NCBI GenBank assembly: GCA_020796225.1
Contig: CM036768.1
Location: 39,437,789-39,501,788 of the forward strand
Source: Arion vulgaris
Lineage: Eukaryota > Mollusca > Gastropoda > Stylommatophora > Arionidae
Direction of reading: 5' to 3'
DNA length: 64,000 nt
Below, piece by piece: positions 19,447 through 32,274 of the stretch. Both the position numbers and the translations under genes were made by a program. The stretch's first letter is position 1, and the number at the start of each line of letters is the position of its first letter. A model generated the notes under the pieces. It was not told the origin of the DNA, made no database searches, and saw only the letters and a list, made by a program, of their open reading frames with translations.

Positions 19447-20165
19447 GTGACTACTTGTACCCATACCACATGTCTAAGAAGTAAGTTGATTAACAACTGT
19501 GCTACTGTGACTAATTGTATCCTTACCACACATCTAAGAAGCAAGTTGATTAACAACTGTGCTACTGTGACTAATTGTATCCTTACCACACATCTAAGAA
19601 GCAAGTTGATTAACAACTGTGCTACTGTGACTAATTGTATCCATACCACACATCTAAGAAGTAAGTTAATTAACAACTGTGCTACTGTGACTACTTGTAC
19701 CCATACCACACATCTAAGAAGTAAGTTAATTAACAACTGTGCTACTGTGACTACTTGTACCCATACCACACATCTAAGAAGTAAGTTAATTAACAACTGC
19801 TTACTGTGACTACTTGTACCCATACACACATCTAAGAAGTAAATTAATTACAACTGTGCACTGTGACTAATTGTATCCTTACACCATCTAAGAAGCAAGT
19901 TGATTAACAACTGTGCTACTGTGACTACTTGTACCCATACCCACATCTAAGTAAGTTAATTAACAACTGTGCTACTGTGACTAATTGTATCCTTACCACA
20001 CATCTAAGAAGCAAGTTGATTAACAACTGCTCTACTGTGACTAATTGTATCCATACCACATGTCTAAGAAGCAAGTTGATTAACAACTGTGCTACTGTGA
20101 CTAATTGTATCCATACCACACATCTAAGAAGTAAGTTAATTAACAACTGCTCTACTGTGACACTA
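19447..20165. repeat. 60-bp array made from a SINE head, 12 copies
   Basis: Units with AAGTTGATTAACAACTGTGC repeat every 60 bp, with a few short deletions near 19.80-19.95 kb. On the minus strand each holds the head of the family G SINE (CAGTTGTTAATCAACTTGCT, the place of the A box), so the array is an amplified SINE head. Confidence 0.93.
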
Positions 20166-20559
20166 TGTTGATTGTACTATACCTTTCTTTCTGAAAGTAT
20201 TGGGCGGGTGTAGAGTTAACTCAAGCTTGTGGCAAGTAGTCAGGACCAGGACACATACTAGTCAAGACATTACTGTAGTGCACCCTGGATATGTTTCATC
20301 TGGTTAATGTAGCTAGCATCTACATAATCTTCATTGTGATGAAGCATGCTAGAGACCCATGCATAGTTTGCTAGGATGGAATCAACCCTGTTTACTTTTG
20401 TATGTCTTTAAGCTTGTAAGAGAATAACAGTAATGTCCCATATATATATATATCAACCTTTGATCCTCACTGTGTGGCACATGTCATATCAACTTTATTC
20501 TTAGCTATTAAACATTCCAGAAGATAAGTTGACATGGAGAAAGTACACATACAGATATG

Positions 20560-20745
20560 TACACATGTTTCTCTATCTAATGCAAGGCAAACATCTACTG
20601 TACTCTTATCTCTAATGAGAAAGAGAGTGGGTACAGTAGATGTCTATCTAATGCTGGACAAACATCTACTGTACTCTAATCTCTCTAATAAGATGTTTAT
20701 CTACTGTACTCTTATCTCTCTAATAAGATGTTTATCTACTGTACA
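20560..20745. repeat. Irregular short repeats around CATCTACTGTACTC
   Basis: AACATCTACTGTACTCTTAT-type units occur about five times in both orientations (GTACAGTAGATG at about 20633), with 34-44 bp spacing towards the end. Confidence 0.7.
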
Positions 20746-20839
20746 CACTCTCTTCCTCGACTGCATGTAAGACCTCAGATAAAAACCACAACAGTTTCTA
20801 CAATAAAATTTACCAAGACAGGACATCATGACTACACTC

Positions 20840-21280
20840 ACCAGCTAACAACAATAACTCAACAACAATAACTCAACAACAATAACTCAACAAACATAAC
20901 CAGCAATTAAAATATAAATAACAAACAGACCACTAAAAAAACAACTATAAAAAATGCATAGAAAACATGCATGCTTGGTCCAAGATATTATACAGCAATT
21001 TCAAACATATCAGTAATATAAAATCAACAAAATACATCTAAGAAAGAAAGAACTATGGCATATCAACGTCTGATGGAGAATTGCAAAGCCGACTGCTTCT
21101 TTCATTTGATCACACATATGTATGTACACTATCGATGTATCAGTTAGGAGAAAACTAAACAACTATTGACACTACCAGCAACTATATCACTGTATGATCA
21201 AAGTACACAGATGTATGTTAAAAATGATAACAACAACAATACACAAATACATATTAGAAATATATAATACTAATAAGTGA
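20840..21280. other. AT-rich stretch, no gene seen
   Basis: It contains a short (AACAATAACTC)n repeat at 20848-20890 and nothing else I can name. Confidence 0.5.
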
Positions 21281-21283
21281 GTG

Positions 21284-21522
21284 TCTGTAGCTGAAGTGGT
21301 AGTGAGCTCGATCACAAGTTTACGTGGTTCAAACTCTGCGGTGGGCAGTTTGGAAGCAAATTTATTTCTGTGGACTTTGAGAACGGTAAAAATAGACCTC
21401 ACCATTCAGAAGGCAATCTACTAAACATATAAGTGGTGCCTAGAAAATCGATAACTTGTTGACTTTGCTTGATAGTGAAGTCCTGTAAAGGATATGCCAA
21501 GATTTTCATTTTCAATAATAAG
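21284..21522 (+). mobile_element. tRNA-SINE family B copy
   Basis: The head is TGTAGCTGAAGTGGTAGTGA with B box TGGTTCAAACTCTGC. The body shares ATAAGTGGTGCCTAGAAAAT and GTCCTGTAAAGGATATG with 4321-4570. Confidence 0.88.
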
Positions 21523-21675
21523 ATCCATAACCTGCTAGGGTCATAAGTGTGTCATAATGGAGACATCAGTACACATTGCCAGCCGTAGATCTGTGTCTTC
21601 AACTTTTCCAACAAGTGTGGAGAAGTTATATCCTGACCAGCTCTTGATTATGTAAATCTATGTAAAAGCTATATT

Positions 21676-22101
21676 TCCTCCCACAGAGTGTGTTACATGT
21701 TAGACTAGATAGCTATACTACCACCCACAGAGTGTGTTACATGTCAGACTGGATAGCTTTACTTCCACCCACAGAATGTGCTACACGTCAGACTGGATAG
21801 CTTTACTTCCACCTACAGAGTGTGTTACATGTTAGACTAGATAGCTTTACTTCCACCCACAGAGTGTGTTACATGTTAGACTAGATAGCTTTACTTCCAC
21901 CCACAGAATGTGTTACATGTCAGACTGGATAGCTTTACTTCCACCTACAGATTGTGTTACATGTTAGACTAGATAGCTCCACCCACAGTGTGTTACACGT
22001 CAGACTGGATAGCTTTACTTCCACCTACAGAGTGTGTTACATGTCAGACTGGATAGCTTTACTTCCTCCCACAGAGTATGTTACATGTCAGACTGGATAG
22101 A
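21676..22101. repeat. 44-bp minisatellite, about 9 copies
   Basis: CCCACAGAGTGTGTTACATG recurs at 44-bp spacing (21682, 21726, 21770 and on), followed by AGACTGGATAGCTTTACTTC. Confidence 0.92.
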
Positions 22102-22419
22102 TCTGTATCTGTAAGGGCTACTAGATTTCGAAAACTAGTACACCCCTGACCAGAATCTCTGGTATTGTACAGCCAGCCTCCATCTAATGTGACCATATAT
22201 GTTTGTATAACAGTAAACAAGCAACTGAAATATTGGTGTCTACAGTGACATGTCTAATACAGTCAGGTCAGTCAGGTAGAAAAGGCTTGTTACTATCTCA
22301 TGTTTATTAATCCATCATCGAAAGATAAATTATCAACATCATAACGACTACATTCATTTTACAAATTGAAAAGTTAGGTCTAATTGGAGAACTTCTTGTT
22401 ATATTAATGAAAAAATGAT

Positions 22420-22745
22420 CCCTTGTAGTAAAACATCAGATCAAAATACTGATATGATGAATAGTCAATTGTCTAATGTCTTTTCCCAGATGGATGATGC
22501 AATTGGTTGTCCACTCTTACCATTAAGCATAGGTGTGGGAGCTTTAATTTGCGTTCTAGGGCCAGATGAGTTGCCCTTGATGTGTTTATTTAGTGTGGTT
22601 TTGATATTGTCTATCCATCATCTTTTTTTTGGTCTTCCCTTGGCTCTAGTACCTGATATCTTTTTATTCTTTTCTGTTATTGGTGGTTGGTTGCATTACA
22701 TTCTCATTAAATGTTCAAACTACTGCATTTGTTGTCTTTCAATGT
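22420..22745 (-). mobile_element. LINE tail, strongly decayed
   Basis: The minus strand resembles the KKQQIK-type tails in layout (TGGTCTTCCCTTGGCTCTAG corresponds to the Arg-rich GRPR-like end). Identity is weak and several stops are present. Confidence 0.45.
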
Positions 22746-22828
22746 AATCAGTGCATGAAGTTAGGTCCACTTCTGATGTTCTCATGTCATAGCTTATCTT
22801 ACCTAGTAAATTGTAGTCACTATAATGA

Positions 22829-23176
22829 ATCAATCAATAAATTAAGTTTTGTAATACTATAACTATCTATCATTGGAAAACATGGATGCAACAAGGCTTT
22901 ATGTACCTTTCTGTATATTAACACATTAACTACCACATGACATAGTCTGCGCCTGCTTGTTTCCCCTATGTGTCACAGACTGTACCACGATTTGTTTAAT
23001 TGTCAATCAATAAATTAAGTTTTGTAATACTATAACTATCTATCATTGGAAAACATGGATGCAAACAAGGCTTTATGTCCTTTCTGTATATTAAACATTA
23101 ACTACACATGACATAGTCTGCGCCTGCTTGTTTCTCCATGTGTCACAGACTGTACCACGATTTGTTTAATTGTCAA
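22829..23176. repeat. 174-bp tandem duplication
   Basis: TCAATCAATAAATTAAGTTT starts two copies (22829 and 23003) that share TTGGAAAACATGGATGCAA and GACATAGTCTGCGCCTGCTT. They differ by a few single-base gaps. Confidence 0.92.
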
Positions 23177-23179
23177 ATT

Positions 23180-24440
23180 AGCTCTAAATTTTAAGTTAAC
23201 GAATTTTGATAGCTACCAGATCTCATTAAATTCTTTCAAATTTTGTTAGTTTCTCATCAAATACATTCATTTATCTAGAAACTGACTTGCTTCTTTATTC
23301 AATTTTGTTTTGCACAAAAATCATAAAACTGCAGCTTAATTGTACACATACATTCTGAGTAGAAAAAATGAAGAAATAATAACGTGGTCGGTCACAGAAT
23401 GTATTTTCAATGTGAAGGTAGTTAATGTGTTAATGAAGACATGCTCTTCTAGTCATGGAGGCTACTGTTAATCGAAAGTTATCTTAGTTCACAGATCACA
23501 CAGTTGTTAGCTTATCTCTGTGGTAGTCAGCTGAATTTCAGCACCAGCGGATGGTTGATCAATCCCCCAGTACAGTAAATTCTCCAGTTACCCAGACTGA
23601 AAATGAGTGTAAAGTCTTACTGAGTTGGGTGGAAAATTCTCAACCGTCACCTGAGTTACTATGTAAGTGCTCCGCCCCTGAGGTTTTCAGCTCATTGTAA
23701 ATTACTAAGCCCCTAAAGTGGAATCTTGAATGTATAATTATCAGTTCTATTTATTTTAACTAGTATATTTATTTTGTCAGCTAGGAATAGTCCCTACGAC
23801 AAACCTTCATCACCAACAGAAGATGTTACCTCATGATATGTAAAAATGATTTTTTACTTTACTGTTGCCACCATCATCTTGGTTGTCCCCTGCCTCATCT
23901 TCCAAAAACCATGCCAGCCATTACTGCACTTCTGAAACCACTCTATCACTTAACTCTTTCCACGTTTTTAGCAGCACACTGTGCCACAGAGTTGTTTCCT
24001 TACAAGAAGTCTTTCTAGTTTTACTTCTACTACTTTTCAACCTTGTTATTCTATTGGGTTGTTCAGTTTTCTTCAATTTAGTATATAATAATATATATAT
24101 GTGTTTATTTATTGACTAGTAGTTCAGATTTTTGTTTTTTACCTCCCTTGAATTAACTGTTTAAAAATTGAGGAAATAACTCTGCATGGAAAGAGTTAAT
24201 GTGACCAAAATATTTCAGCTTCTGAGACAGGATATTGTGTTTGAACCAATGTTCCTTGATATTCAAGCCTTGTAGGATGTCTATATCTTTCAACTTCTTT
24301 GTCACAAAAGAAATTGTATGTAGCACTTCATGGCAAGAAATTGAATTGTTCTTCTTGAATGTTTGTGTAGTTGTTCATGATTTACATTTCATAGCAATAT
24401 AAATTATACATGAAATACAAATAAATCAATGGTAAACTAA
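23180..24440. other. AT-rich stretch without a recognisable gene
   Basis: Short open frames (23833-24119) have no known motif. I see no tandem repeat or SINE head. Confidence 0.5.
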
Positions 24441-25075
24441 AACTGATATATACAAGATACTAACTATGACAAATTGTCACACTCAATATAAAAACATTGA
24501 CATCAAATGCCACATCAAATGACTAGAGCTGGCATATACAAAATACTAACTGATGAGCTGTCTTGTCACACCCGATATAAAAACATTGACATCAAATGAC
24601 TATAACTGGCGTATACAAGATACTAACTGATGAACTGTCACACTCAGTATAAAAACATTGATATCTAATGTCACATCAAATGACTAGAATTGGCATATAC
24701 AAGATACTAACTGTTGAACTATCACACTCAGTATAAAAATATTGACTTCAAATGTCACATCAAATGACTAAAGCTGACATATACAAGATACTAACTATGA
24801 CATACTGTCACACACAATATAAAAATATTGACAACAAATGTCACATCAAATGTCTAGAGCTGGCATATACAAAATGCTAACTGATGAACTGTCACACTCA
24901 ATATAAAAACATTGATATCAAATGTCTAGAGCTGGCATATACAAAATGCTAACTGATGAACTGTCACACTCAATATAAAAACATTGACATCAAATGTCTA
25001 GAGCTGGCATATACAAAATACTAACTGATGAACTATCACACTCAATATAAAAACATTGACATCAAATGACTAGAA
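24440..25075. repeat. Irregular 72-90 bp tandem repeat, about 8 copies
   Basis: GGCATATACAAAATACTAAC followed by CACTCAATATAAAAACATTG recurs eight times. Unit length varies with the presence of a CACATCAAATGACTAG segment. Confidence 0.88.
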
Positions 25076-25359
25076 TCATTGCACATGAGTTAGTGGAAGA
25101 CACTTAAAATATGAACAACTAAGTCTGTACAAAGAAAATGATAAGTCTGTACAAAGAAAAAGATAAGTCTGTACAAAGAAAATGATACAGTACGCAAAAC
25201 TACACTTTTTGGACACATATAAATCAGAAAAATGACTGACATTATTTTAGTAATGGAGAAAATATACACAAAAATAAATAGTGAAAGTTTCTATCCACAT
25301 GCAATATGATGTAAACTAGAAGAAACATATGGATATAATAACAAGGTGTAATGGCAGAG

Positions 25360-25545
25360 GACTGACTTCGTTGCACTCCCATATGACTTAACCTCTCTCT
25401 GCAGAAATGGTCCACCACTTTCTGAGAGTATTGCACAAAGTATGAACTCTGTAGCTCCAGCAACAATCTCCAGAAAAATGCATTTATTAAAAGTTTAGAC
25501 TTGAAACCTTAATCTTCAGAACACAAGGTAAAAAGATTGACCATG
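25360..25545 (-). mobile_element. tRNA-SINE family F copy
   Basis: GACTTCGTTGCACTCCCATA, AGAGTATTGCACAAAGTATG and CTCCAGCAACAATCTCCAG match 34.9 and 60.6 kb. Three 22-bp AAGTCTGTACAAAGAAAA repeats lie just before it (25120-25185). Confidence 0.75.
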
Positions 25546-25559
25546 TCAACATAGAGACC

Positions 25560-26330
25560 CCTTCAAAAGAACATATGGAAGTGAGTGACCAAATACCTAC
25601 AAGTTTAAGGCATCAGCAGACCAGCCTGTTTCATTTCAAAAATGGATACTGCATAATGTTGTGTGATCTCTACAAAATGAGAAGCTCTGATGAGAAATGA
25701 ATGAAAGAAACAGTGCTCCTGAACACATACTTCAGCATTGGTCCAGCATACAATGACCTATGAGATGATGATGTTGACTATGCAGCGATGAGCGTAAATG
25801 TATCCGTTTCAACCTGGACACGGTGATAGATTTGAACCAAGCAACATGTCAAGCCATCTAGCACAGACTACAGAACATAAAGAAGAAGTAGACAAATATA
25901 TGTTCATGTACTATGAATGTGGGTAAGACTGTGTTAGATGACTACAACACAGTGAATTTCAGACTGATTTCAAAGTTATTACATCTATTAACTCTCAGAA
26001 TACGAAACGATACCTGACAGACCATAAAGTTAGTTCCCATTTTACGAAAAGCCACTTCACAGACCCTATGGTTCTAACCAGTTGTTAATATATCATAGAG
26101 GACTTTAATGCTTTAAGTGTATTTTTAAAATTCAAATACAGCAAGTGGGTGTTTGTAATAGATCTTTCAATTGTGCACATTTTGGTGTATGTAGTTTGTC
26201 TCTGCTGTTGAATGTAAGAAAGTTATAACAAATTTTGTAAGGACATCTTCAGCTTAAAATTTGTTCCTCAAAAACAGTGCGTAAAAGGCGGTTTTAGTAC
26301 GCGTATTGTAAGAGTTAAGAAAACTGCGAA
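25560..26330. other. Unannotated stretch
   Basis: I see no exon, tandem repeat or clear element. A part near 25910-25960 (TGAATGTGGGTAAGACTGTG) recurs at 27045-27095, so it belongs to a dispersed repeat. Confidence 0.5.
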
Positions 26331-26339
26331 CAAAATCAT

Positions 26340-27000
26340 CTATCACTGATTAACGTGGAGGTGGAGGCCCTCTTGAATGACATCATCAATGACACAGATG
26401 TGGTTATTTACACCGATGGTTCAGTCATTCGCCAACAACGCTGTGCGTGGGCTTTTCAGCACGCTCAGGAGGAAAAATAATAAGAGAGGCCAGTGGGCCT
26501 ACACAACAGCCACAAGTAGTTTGACAATGGAGGTTCGGGCGGTTATGGAGGTGGTGAACTGGTTGGCATCTCACAACTACTCTCGTGTTTTCATACTCAG
26601 TGACTCCATGAGCATATTTGTGTCAATCAGGAATGGTGAGCGAACTGGGTGGAGTTTCTGGTACAGACAATGATCCGAGATGATAGATTGGCTGGCTTGG
26701 CTACAATATCAGAAGGAGCTGCCATGGATTGAAATGACATTCTTCACGGATTGAGAGAGTCTTTCCGAACAGAGGAGTTTCAGGGCTGTGAATCCCACTC
26801 GCTGACCAGATTGAAAGAGATGGGTGTCAATATTGGTGAAGCCTGAAAAGAACGACATACTAAATATGCAAAGAGATTGATTAATCAACATCGAATTGGC
26901 GTGTTGGGTCGATGGACGCTGCTGGATTTGCTGAGGCGGAGATCGGAGCACATATGGATATGTCCGGAGTGCTATGATGATAGTCCTCGTATAACTGATA
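26340..27000 (+). mobile_element. RNase H family-2 LINE fragment
   Basis: Encodes DTDVVIYTDGSV (first catalytic Asp), then MEVRAVMEVVNWLASHNYSR (Glu) and VFILSDSMSIF (Asp), then frameshifts into the tail also found at 55.2-55.6 kb. Three of the four catalytic positions are readable. It is broken by shifts near 26413 and 26640. Confidence 0.85.
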
Positions 27001-27615
27001 ACTGATAATACAGTGAATTAGATGGCAGAAAGTCTTTTGTTTCCATACAATATGAATGTGGGTAAGACTGTGCTACAAGACTGAGACACAGTGAATTCAG
27101 TAGTATGTATAAGCTGAATATGGTAGAGAAAATAAATCAAGCAAAGTTGATGGAAATCATATTTCATCTTTAAGTCATGGTTCTAGTAGTAGATTGTATC
27201 ATTGTAATATGACTAAGTAAGCAGTGATCAACGAGGGAAGGCAAAGCTGGTCCCCAAAAATGAAGTGCTGAAAACCGATGTGCCAAGTTGAAAGGAACAG
27301 ATATCACATACATACAACACATATCTATATCAACAGATGGAAGAATCAATACAACAAAGCAAGCCAAATCATCGGCAAAGTGACACCGATATTCAACTGC
27401 AAACAGGTATCTTTACACACGAAAAGAGCCTTTTACTTATACAATATGATCTTCATCCCAACTTTGTGTCACCAGTGCCAAATTTGACACATACAGAAAA
27501 TGAAATGAAGGAAAATGTCAAGAACTGAGATGAAATGCCAGCTGTAGAAAAGAGTGACAATAACAAGGAGAGATAATATTAAAAAATGACACTATTAGAA
27601 ACATGATAGAAACAA

Positions 27616-27905
27616 CAAGAGTGCTAGATCATACAAACTGATCAGCCCATGTAACAAGAGTGCTAGATCATACAAACTGATCAGCCCATGTAACAAGAGT
27701 GCTAGATCATACAAACTGATCAGCCCATGTAACAAGAGTGCTAGATCATACAAACTTATCAGCCCATGTAACAAGAGTGCTAGATCATACAAACTGATCA
27801 GCCCATGTAACAAGAGTGCTAGATCATACAAACTTATCAGCCCATGTAACAAGAGTGCTAGATCATATTAAGAAATAACAAAACAAACTGATCAGCCCAT
27901 GTAAC
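27616..27905. repeat. 39-bp array nucleated in a LINE tail, about 7 copies
   Basis: ACTGATCAGCCCATGTAACA followed by AGAGTGCTAGATCATAC repeats every 39 bp. The flanking single-copy sequence (AATAACAAAACAAACTGATC) aligns with the LINE segment coding KKQQIKRFGH at 14.33 kb. Confidence 0.92.
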
Positions 27906-28170
27906 AAGATTACCACCCAACAGTACGCCACAACAAGCACTACTATTCCGATACAATGGTTTCAAGGTTAAAGACTGCCCATGCAAACGATGGAGTGCAG
28001 AAATATTAGAGGTGGTAGGAACCACTGTATACAAGGGCACTTGCCAGGAGTCTCTGCATACTGTGACGTACTCAAAGATGTAAACAGAACAGAAGAAGAA
28101 AAGTTGAAGGTATTGTGACAGAAAGTAACAAATCTACATCTCATTGCAAACAATGAATATAAGAATTAGA
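27870..28170 (+). mobile_element. LINE tail, KKQQIK family
   Basis: Nucleotide match to 14330-14420 and 48305-48400 (CATGTAACAAGATTACCACC). It continues to an Arg-rich tail with RTEEEKLKVL-like codons. Frames are broken. Confidence 0.75.
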
Positions 28171-28445
28171 AATAATTTTCTGGAAGAACACATTAGAGAG
28201 AGAGAATGGAATCAAGATCTTTGGTAATCAACCTTCAGAGATGTGAGAATATGTGATTATGAGCTAACAATATATCTTGCAGAAGCACATACAGATATCA
28301 TAAGCTACTGCTGTTCAGACAGCATTGAAGGTCAGTACTACAGACAGCAATTACTGCTGTCAAGTCGATATGGCTTTCAATTCATCACTATCATATGTCA
28401 TACCTAGTGACACTGACCATCAAATCCTTCTACAAATCTATTTTT

Positions 28446-28536
28446 TTAGCATTTATTGCTCAACTTGCTCATTGCTTTCAAAGTCATCTTAAACTCTCTC
28501 AATGTCTCATACAATTTCAGATTTTTAATCTTTGTC
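28446..28536 (-). CDS. Candidate terminal exon of the ARM-TIR gene
   Basis: Following GAAACAG there is one base and then 29 codons before TAA: TKIKNLKLYETLREFKMTLK then AMSKLSNKC. The phase is exactly what exon 13 needs, and YETLREFKMTL followed by a Leu/Ser helix resembles the end of the SAM-like domain in related proteins. The acceptor has no good pyrimidine tract, and the combined domain would be short, so an intermediate exon may be missing. Weak call. Confidence 0.3.
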
Positions 28537-28689
28537 CTGTTTCATCTTCTTTAACCCCTCAGTACATCGTAGCCGATATATTGACTTGTAGTATTTTGTT
28601 CAGATTATGCAAAGCCAGTATATATTGGTTACATCAATTAAAACATAACCCTTTTCCATACCTTGAGGTATATTAGTTAGTACAGTATT

Positions 28690-28890
28690 TTTCATTACCG
28701 TCAGCACATGACGGGTGATATGATCAACATCACGTCTGCTGTCTTTACTTCGCATTTTTCTGCTACCCAATTGAGGTTGGGTCAACCTGAGAGCCATTAC
28801 GGTGGGAAAAATATTCCATGTCCACTGTGGGATTTAAACCGGACCACTAGCCTAAGAAGCAAGTTAACTAACAACTAAGCTACTGCATCT
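28690..28890 (-). mobile_element. tRNA-SINE family G, nearly complete
   Basis: On the minus strand it starts GCAGTAGCTTAGTTGTTAGT (A box) with B box CCGGTTTAAATCC, then the shared body (GTGGACATGGAATATTTTT). It is the reference single-head copy for the array at 19.4 kb. Confidence 0.88.
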
Positions 28891-28954
28891 TTCGCTCTAT
28901 GTCAATATACATCGCAATATTAGTGTGTCCAGATTTAGAGCATTCATATTGACT

Positions 28955-30190
28955 ATTGTTACAATGTATTCTAGACATATTGATGATTGTTACAATGTAT
29001 TCTAGACATATTGACTATTGTTACAATGTATTCTAGACATATTGACTATTATTACAATGTATTCTAGACATATTGACTATTGTTACAGTGTATTCTAGAC
29101 ATATTGACTATTATTACAATGTATTCTAGACATATTGACTATTATTACAATGCACTCTAGACATATTGACTATTGTTACAGTGTATTCTAGACATATTGA
29201 CTATTGTTACAATGTATCCTAGACATATTGACTATTGCTACAATGTATTCTAGACATATTGACTATTGTTACAATGTATTCTAGACATATTGACTATTGC
29301 TACAATGTATTCTAGACATATTGACTATTGTTACAGTGTATTCTAGACATATTGATGATTGTTACAATGTATTCTAGACATATTGATGATTGTTACAGTG
29401 TATTCTAGACATATTGACACAATGTATTCTAGACATATTGATGATTGTTACAGTGTATTCTAGACATATTGACTATTATTACAGTGTACTCTAGACATAT
29501 TGACTATTGTTACAATGTATTCTAGACATATTGATGATTGTTACAGTGTATTCTAGACATATTGACACAATGTATTCTAGACATATTGATGATTGTTACA
29601 GTGTACTCTAGACATATTGACTATTATTACAGTGTACTCTAGACATATTGACTATTGTTACAATGTATTCTAGACATATTGACTATTGTTACAATGTATT
29701 CTAGACATATTGACTATTGTTACAATGTATTCTAGACATATTGATGATTGTTACAGTGTACTCTAGACATATTGACTATTATTACAATGTATTCTAGACA
29801 TATTGACTATTGTTACAATGTATTCTAGACATATTGACTATTGTTACAATGTATTCTAGACATATTGACTATTGTTACAATGTATTCTAGACATATTGAT
29901 GATTGTTACAATGTATTCTAGACATATTGATGATTGTTACAATGTATTCTAGACATATTGATGATTGTTACAGTGTATTCTAGACATATTGATGATTGTT
30001 ACAATGTATTCTAGACATATTGACTATTATTGCAATGTACTCTAGAGATATTGACTATTGTTACAGTGTATTCTAGACATATTGACTATTGTTACAATGT
30101 ATCCTAGACATATTGACTATTGCTACAATGTATCCTAGACATATTGACTATTGTTACAATGTATCCTAGACATATTGACTATTGCTACCA
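28955..30190. repeat. 31-bp minisatellite, about 40 copies
   Basis: TCTAGACATATTGACTATTG followed by TTACAATGTAT repeats every 31 bp. GACTATTG and GATGATTG versions alternate in blocks, and some units have a 14-bp deletion (ATTGACACAATG). Confidence 0.95.
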
Positions 30191-31100
30191 GCTTACTACA
30201 GAAAAAACCAGTGATAAAATGCTAATCAAATATGACTAACAACTTATGAAAATGTCTAGAAAAATGACAACTAAAATTGTTGTTATAAGTTAGAAACTAT
30301 TTCAACATCTAAACATTATTATACTGTAACTGTTCTTGAACTGAACCAAATAATGTACATTTAAACAGTGGAAAGAAACCGATGTAATTCTTGCATCCAA
30401 GAAAAGAAGATCCTACTGCCAATCTCCATGATAAAGATGTGTAGAAAAGTGCATCCATTGTTGGTGTGATATATCAAAATACAGAACTGTTGATATGATC
30501 ATTGTAAACTATCTAATGCTGCATTAAATCTTAAAATGTCAATGATGGTCATCCCAAATTGTCTTTCTAGGCTGTTATGGAAATATTCTGGGGCCTGTAG
30601 AATGATATAAAAAAAAACATGGCTGTAATATTGTCCATTTTATTATTATTTTATTTTTCATCTTCTATAGTTCATAGTTTATAAGTACGGTTCCAACTTC
30701 ACTGCAACAAGTCACCCCATAATTGCTCCGTTCCTGTGCCGATGAAAATCACACGAAATGCTAACAACTGTGAAATGTTTCCTGTGTGAACAATTCCAGA
30801 ATGAAACAGCCGCTGACCGCCACAAAAAGCAAACTGCTCCACGTAAAATGCATATGGCCGTCACTAATGTAGCAACACAAAACTGTTTATCACTTGAATT
30901 GCAATTCTTGTCGAAGAGAACATCAATCATGACAAAATCCAGCTTTCTGCACTCGCAATATAACTGCATAAGGCAGATTGAGCTTGTTCGTCATAACCGC
31001 TGATATGAAGTTGATAACACATTGCGCTAGTGAACACATGCCAGGAAAATTCCAGCTGTTGAGGCCAGCTTGTGTCAAAAGTTCTTGGTGTGCACATGGT
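30190..31100. other. Mostly unannotated, with a dispersed repeat at 30690-31010
   Basis: The minus strand at 30699-30745 shares GGCACAGGAA-GGAGCAATTA followed by TGGGG with 49420-49450, so a dispersed element is present. A minus-strand frame at 30712-30969 has no known motif. Confidence 0.5.
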
Positions 31101-31119
31101 ATGTGGTTGGACTACAGAA

Positions 31120-31275
31120 AACCCTGATCCTTTACATGGGCATCTAAATTACAAGTATCTCTGAAGTTGGAGTAATGCTTGTCTTAATGGCGAGGGACAC
31201 TGGTGATAAGGAAAGCGAGCCTTCACTCAAAAATCAGTCAGAGACGCCATATTAGGCTCCATTACTACGCCTAAT
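31120..31275 (+). mobile_element. tRNA-SINE family C body fragment
   Basis: TATCTCTGAAGTTGGAGTAA, then TAATGGCGAGGGACAC and CACTCAAAAATCAGTCAGAG match 14870-15035. The head is degraded. Confidence 0.75.
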
Positions 31276-31584
31276 TCACAGCGGTGAATGTAAAAACAAA
31301 ATCAACCATATTAACGACTCCATGTGATCTGTGTGGTTTGACGAGAACATGAATACCTTGCAGCCCTATTGCACATCATGTAGGACAGATACATCTGAAT
31401 TTCGACCCAAAATATATTTTAAAATGGACATTTATATTTATGTATATCTGGCAGAAGAAACAAGATTAAAATGTTCTCACCGTATCTCTCATTCTCTTAA
31501 GCTGCCAGATAAGCTGTCCATCAATCTGAGAGAAAACTGTTGTTAACCTGGCAGATGATAATAGACAATGTAGTTAGAATTCAA

Positions 31585-32262
31585 GAACTAAGTACTTTGA
31601 ATATCTCTATAAACATGTACTTTGAATATCTATACAAACATGTACTTTGAATATCTTAAAACATGTACTTTGAATATCTATACAAACATGTACTTTGAAT
31701 ATCTATACAAACATCGTACTTTGAATATCTACAAACATTTGAATATCTATACAAACAGTATTTGAATATCTATACAAACATACTTGAATATCTACTACAA
31801 ACATGTACTTTGAATATCTATACAAACATGTACTTTGAATATCTATACAAACACGTACTTTGAATATCTATACAAACATGTACTTTGAATATCTATACAA
31901 ACATGTACTTTGAATATCTATACAAACATGTACTTTGAATATCTATACAAACACGTACTTTGAATATCTATACAAACATGTACTTTGAATATCTATACAA
32001 ACATGTACTTTGAATATCTATACAAACATGTACTTTGATATCTATACAAACATGACTTTGAATATCTATACAAACAGTACTTTGAATATCTAACAACCGT
32101 ACTTTGAATATCTATACAAACATGTACTTTTACTATACAAACATGCTTTGAATATCTATACACACATGTACTTTGAATATCTCTACAAACAGACTTTGAA
32201 TATCTATACAAACATGTACTTGAATATCTATACAACATCTTTGAATATCTATACTAAGACAT
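31585..32262. repeat. 25-bp minisatellite, about 27 copies
   Basis: GTACTTTGAATATCTATACA repeats every 25 bp. Single-base losses are frequent between 31.66 and 31.80 kb and beyond 32.03 kb. Confidence 0.95.
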
Positions 32263-32274
32263 GAATATATTAGA

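Noticed and set aside
19332..20171. Open frames of 73-165 codons on both strands
   Set aside because: The 60-bp unit is a multiple of three, and the sequence is an amplified SINE head.
30712..30969. Minus-strand 85-codon frame as an ARM-TIR exon
   Set aside because: No ARM, TIR or SAM-like motif, no matching phase, and part of it recurs at 49.4 kb as a dispersed repeat.
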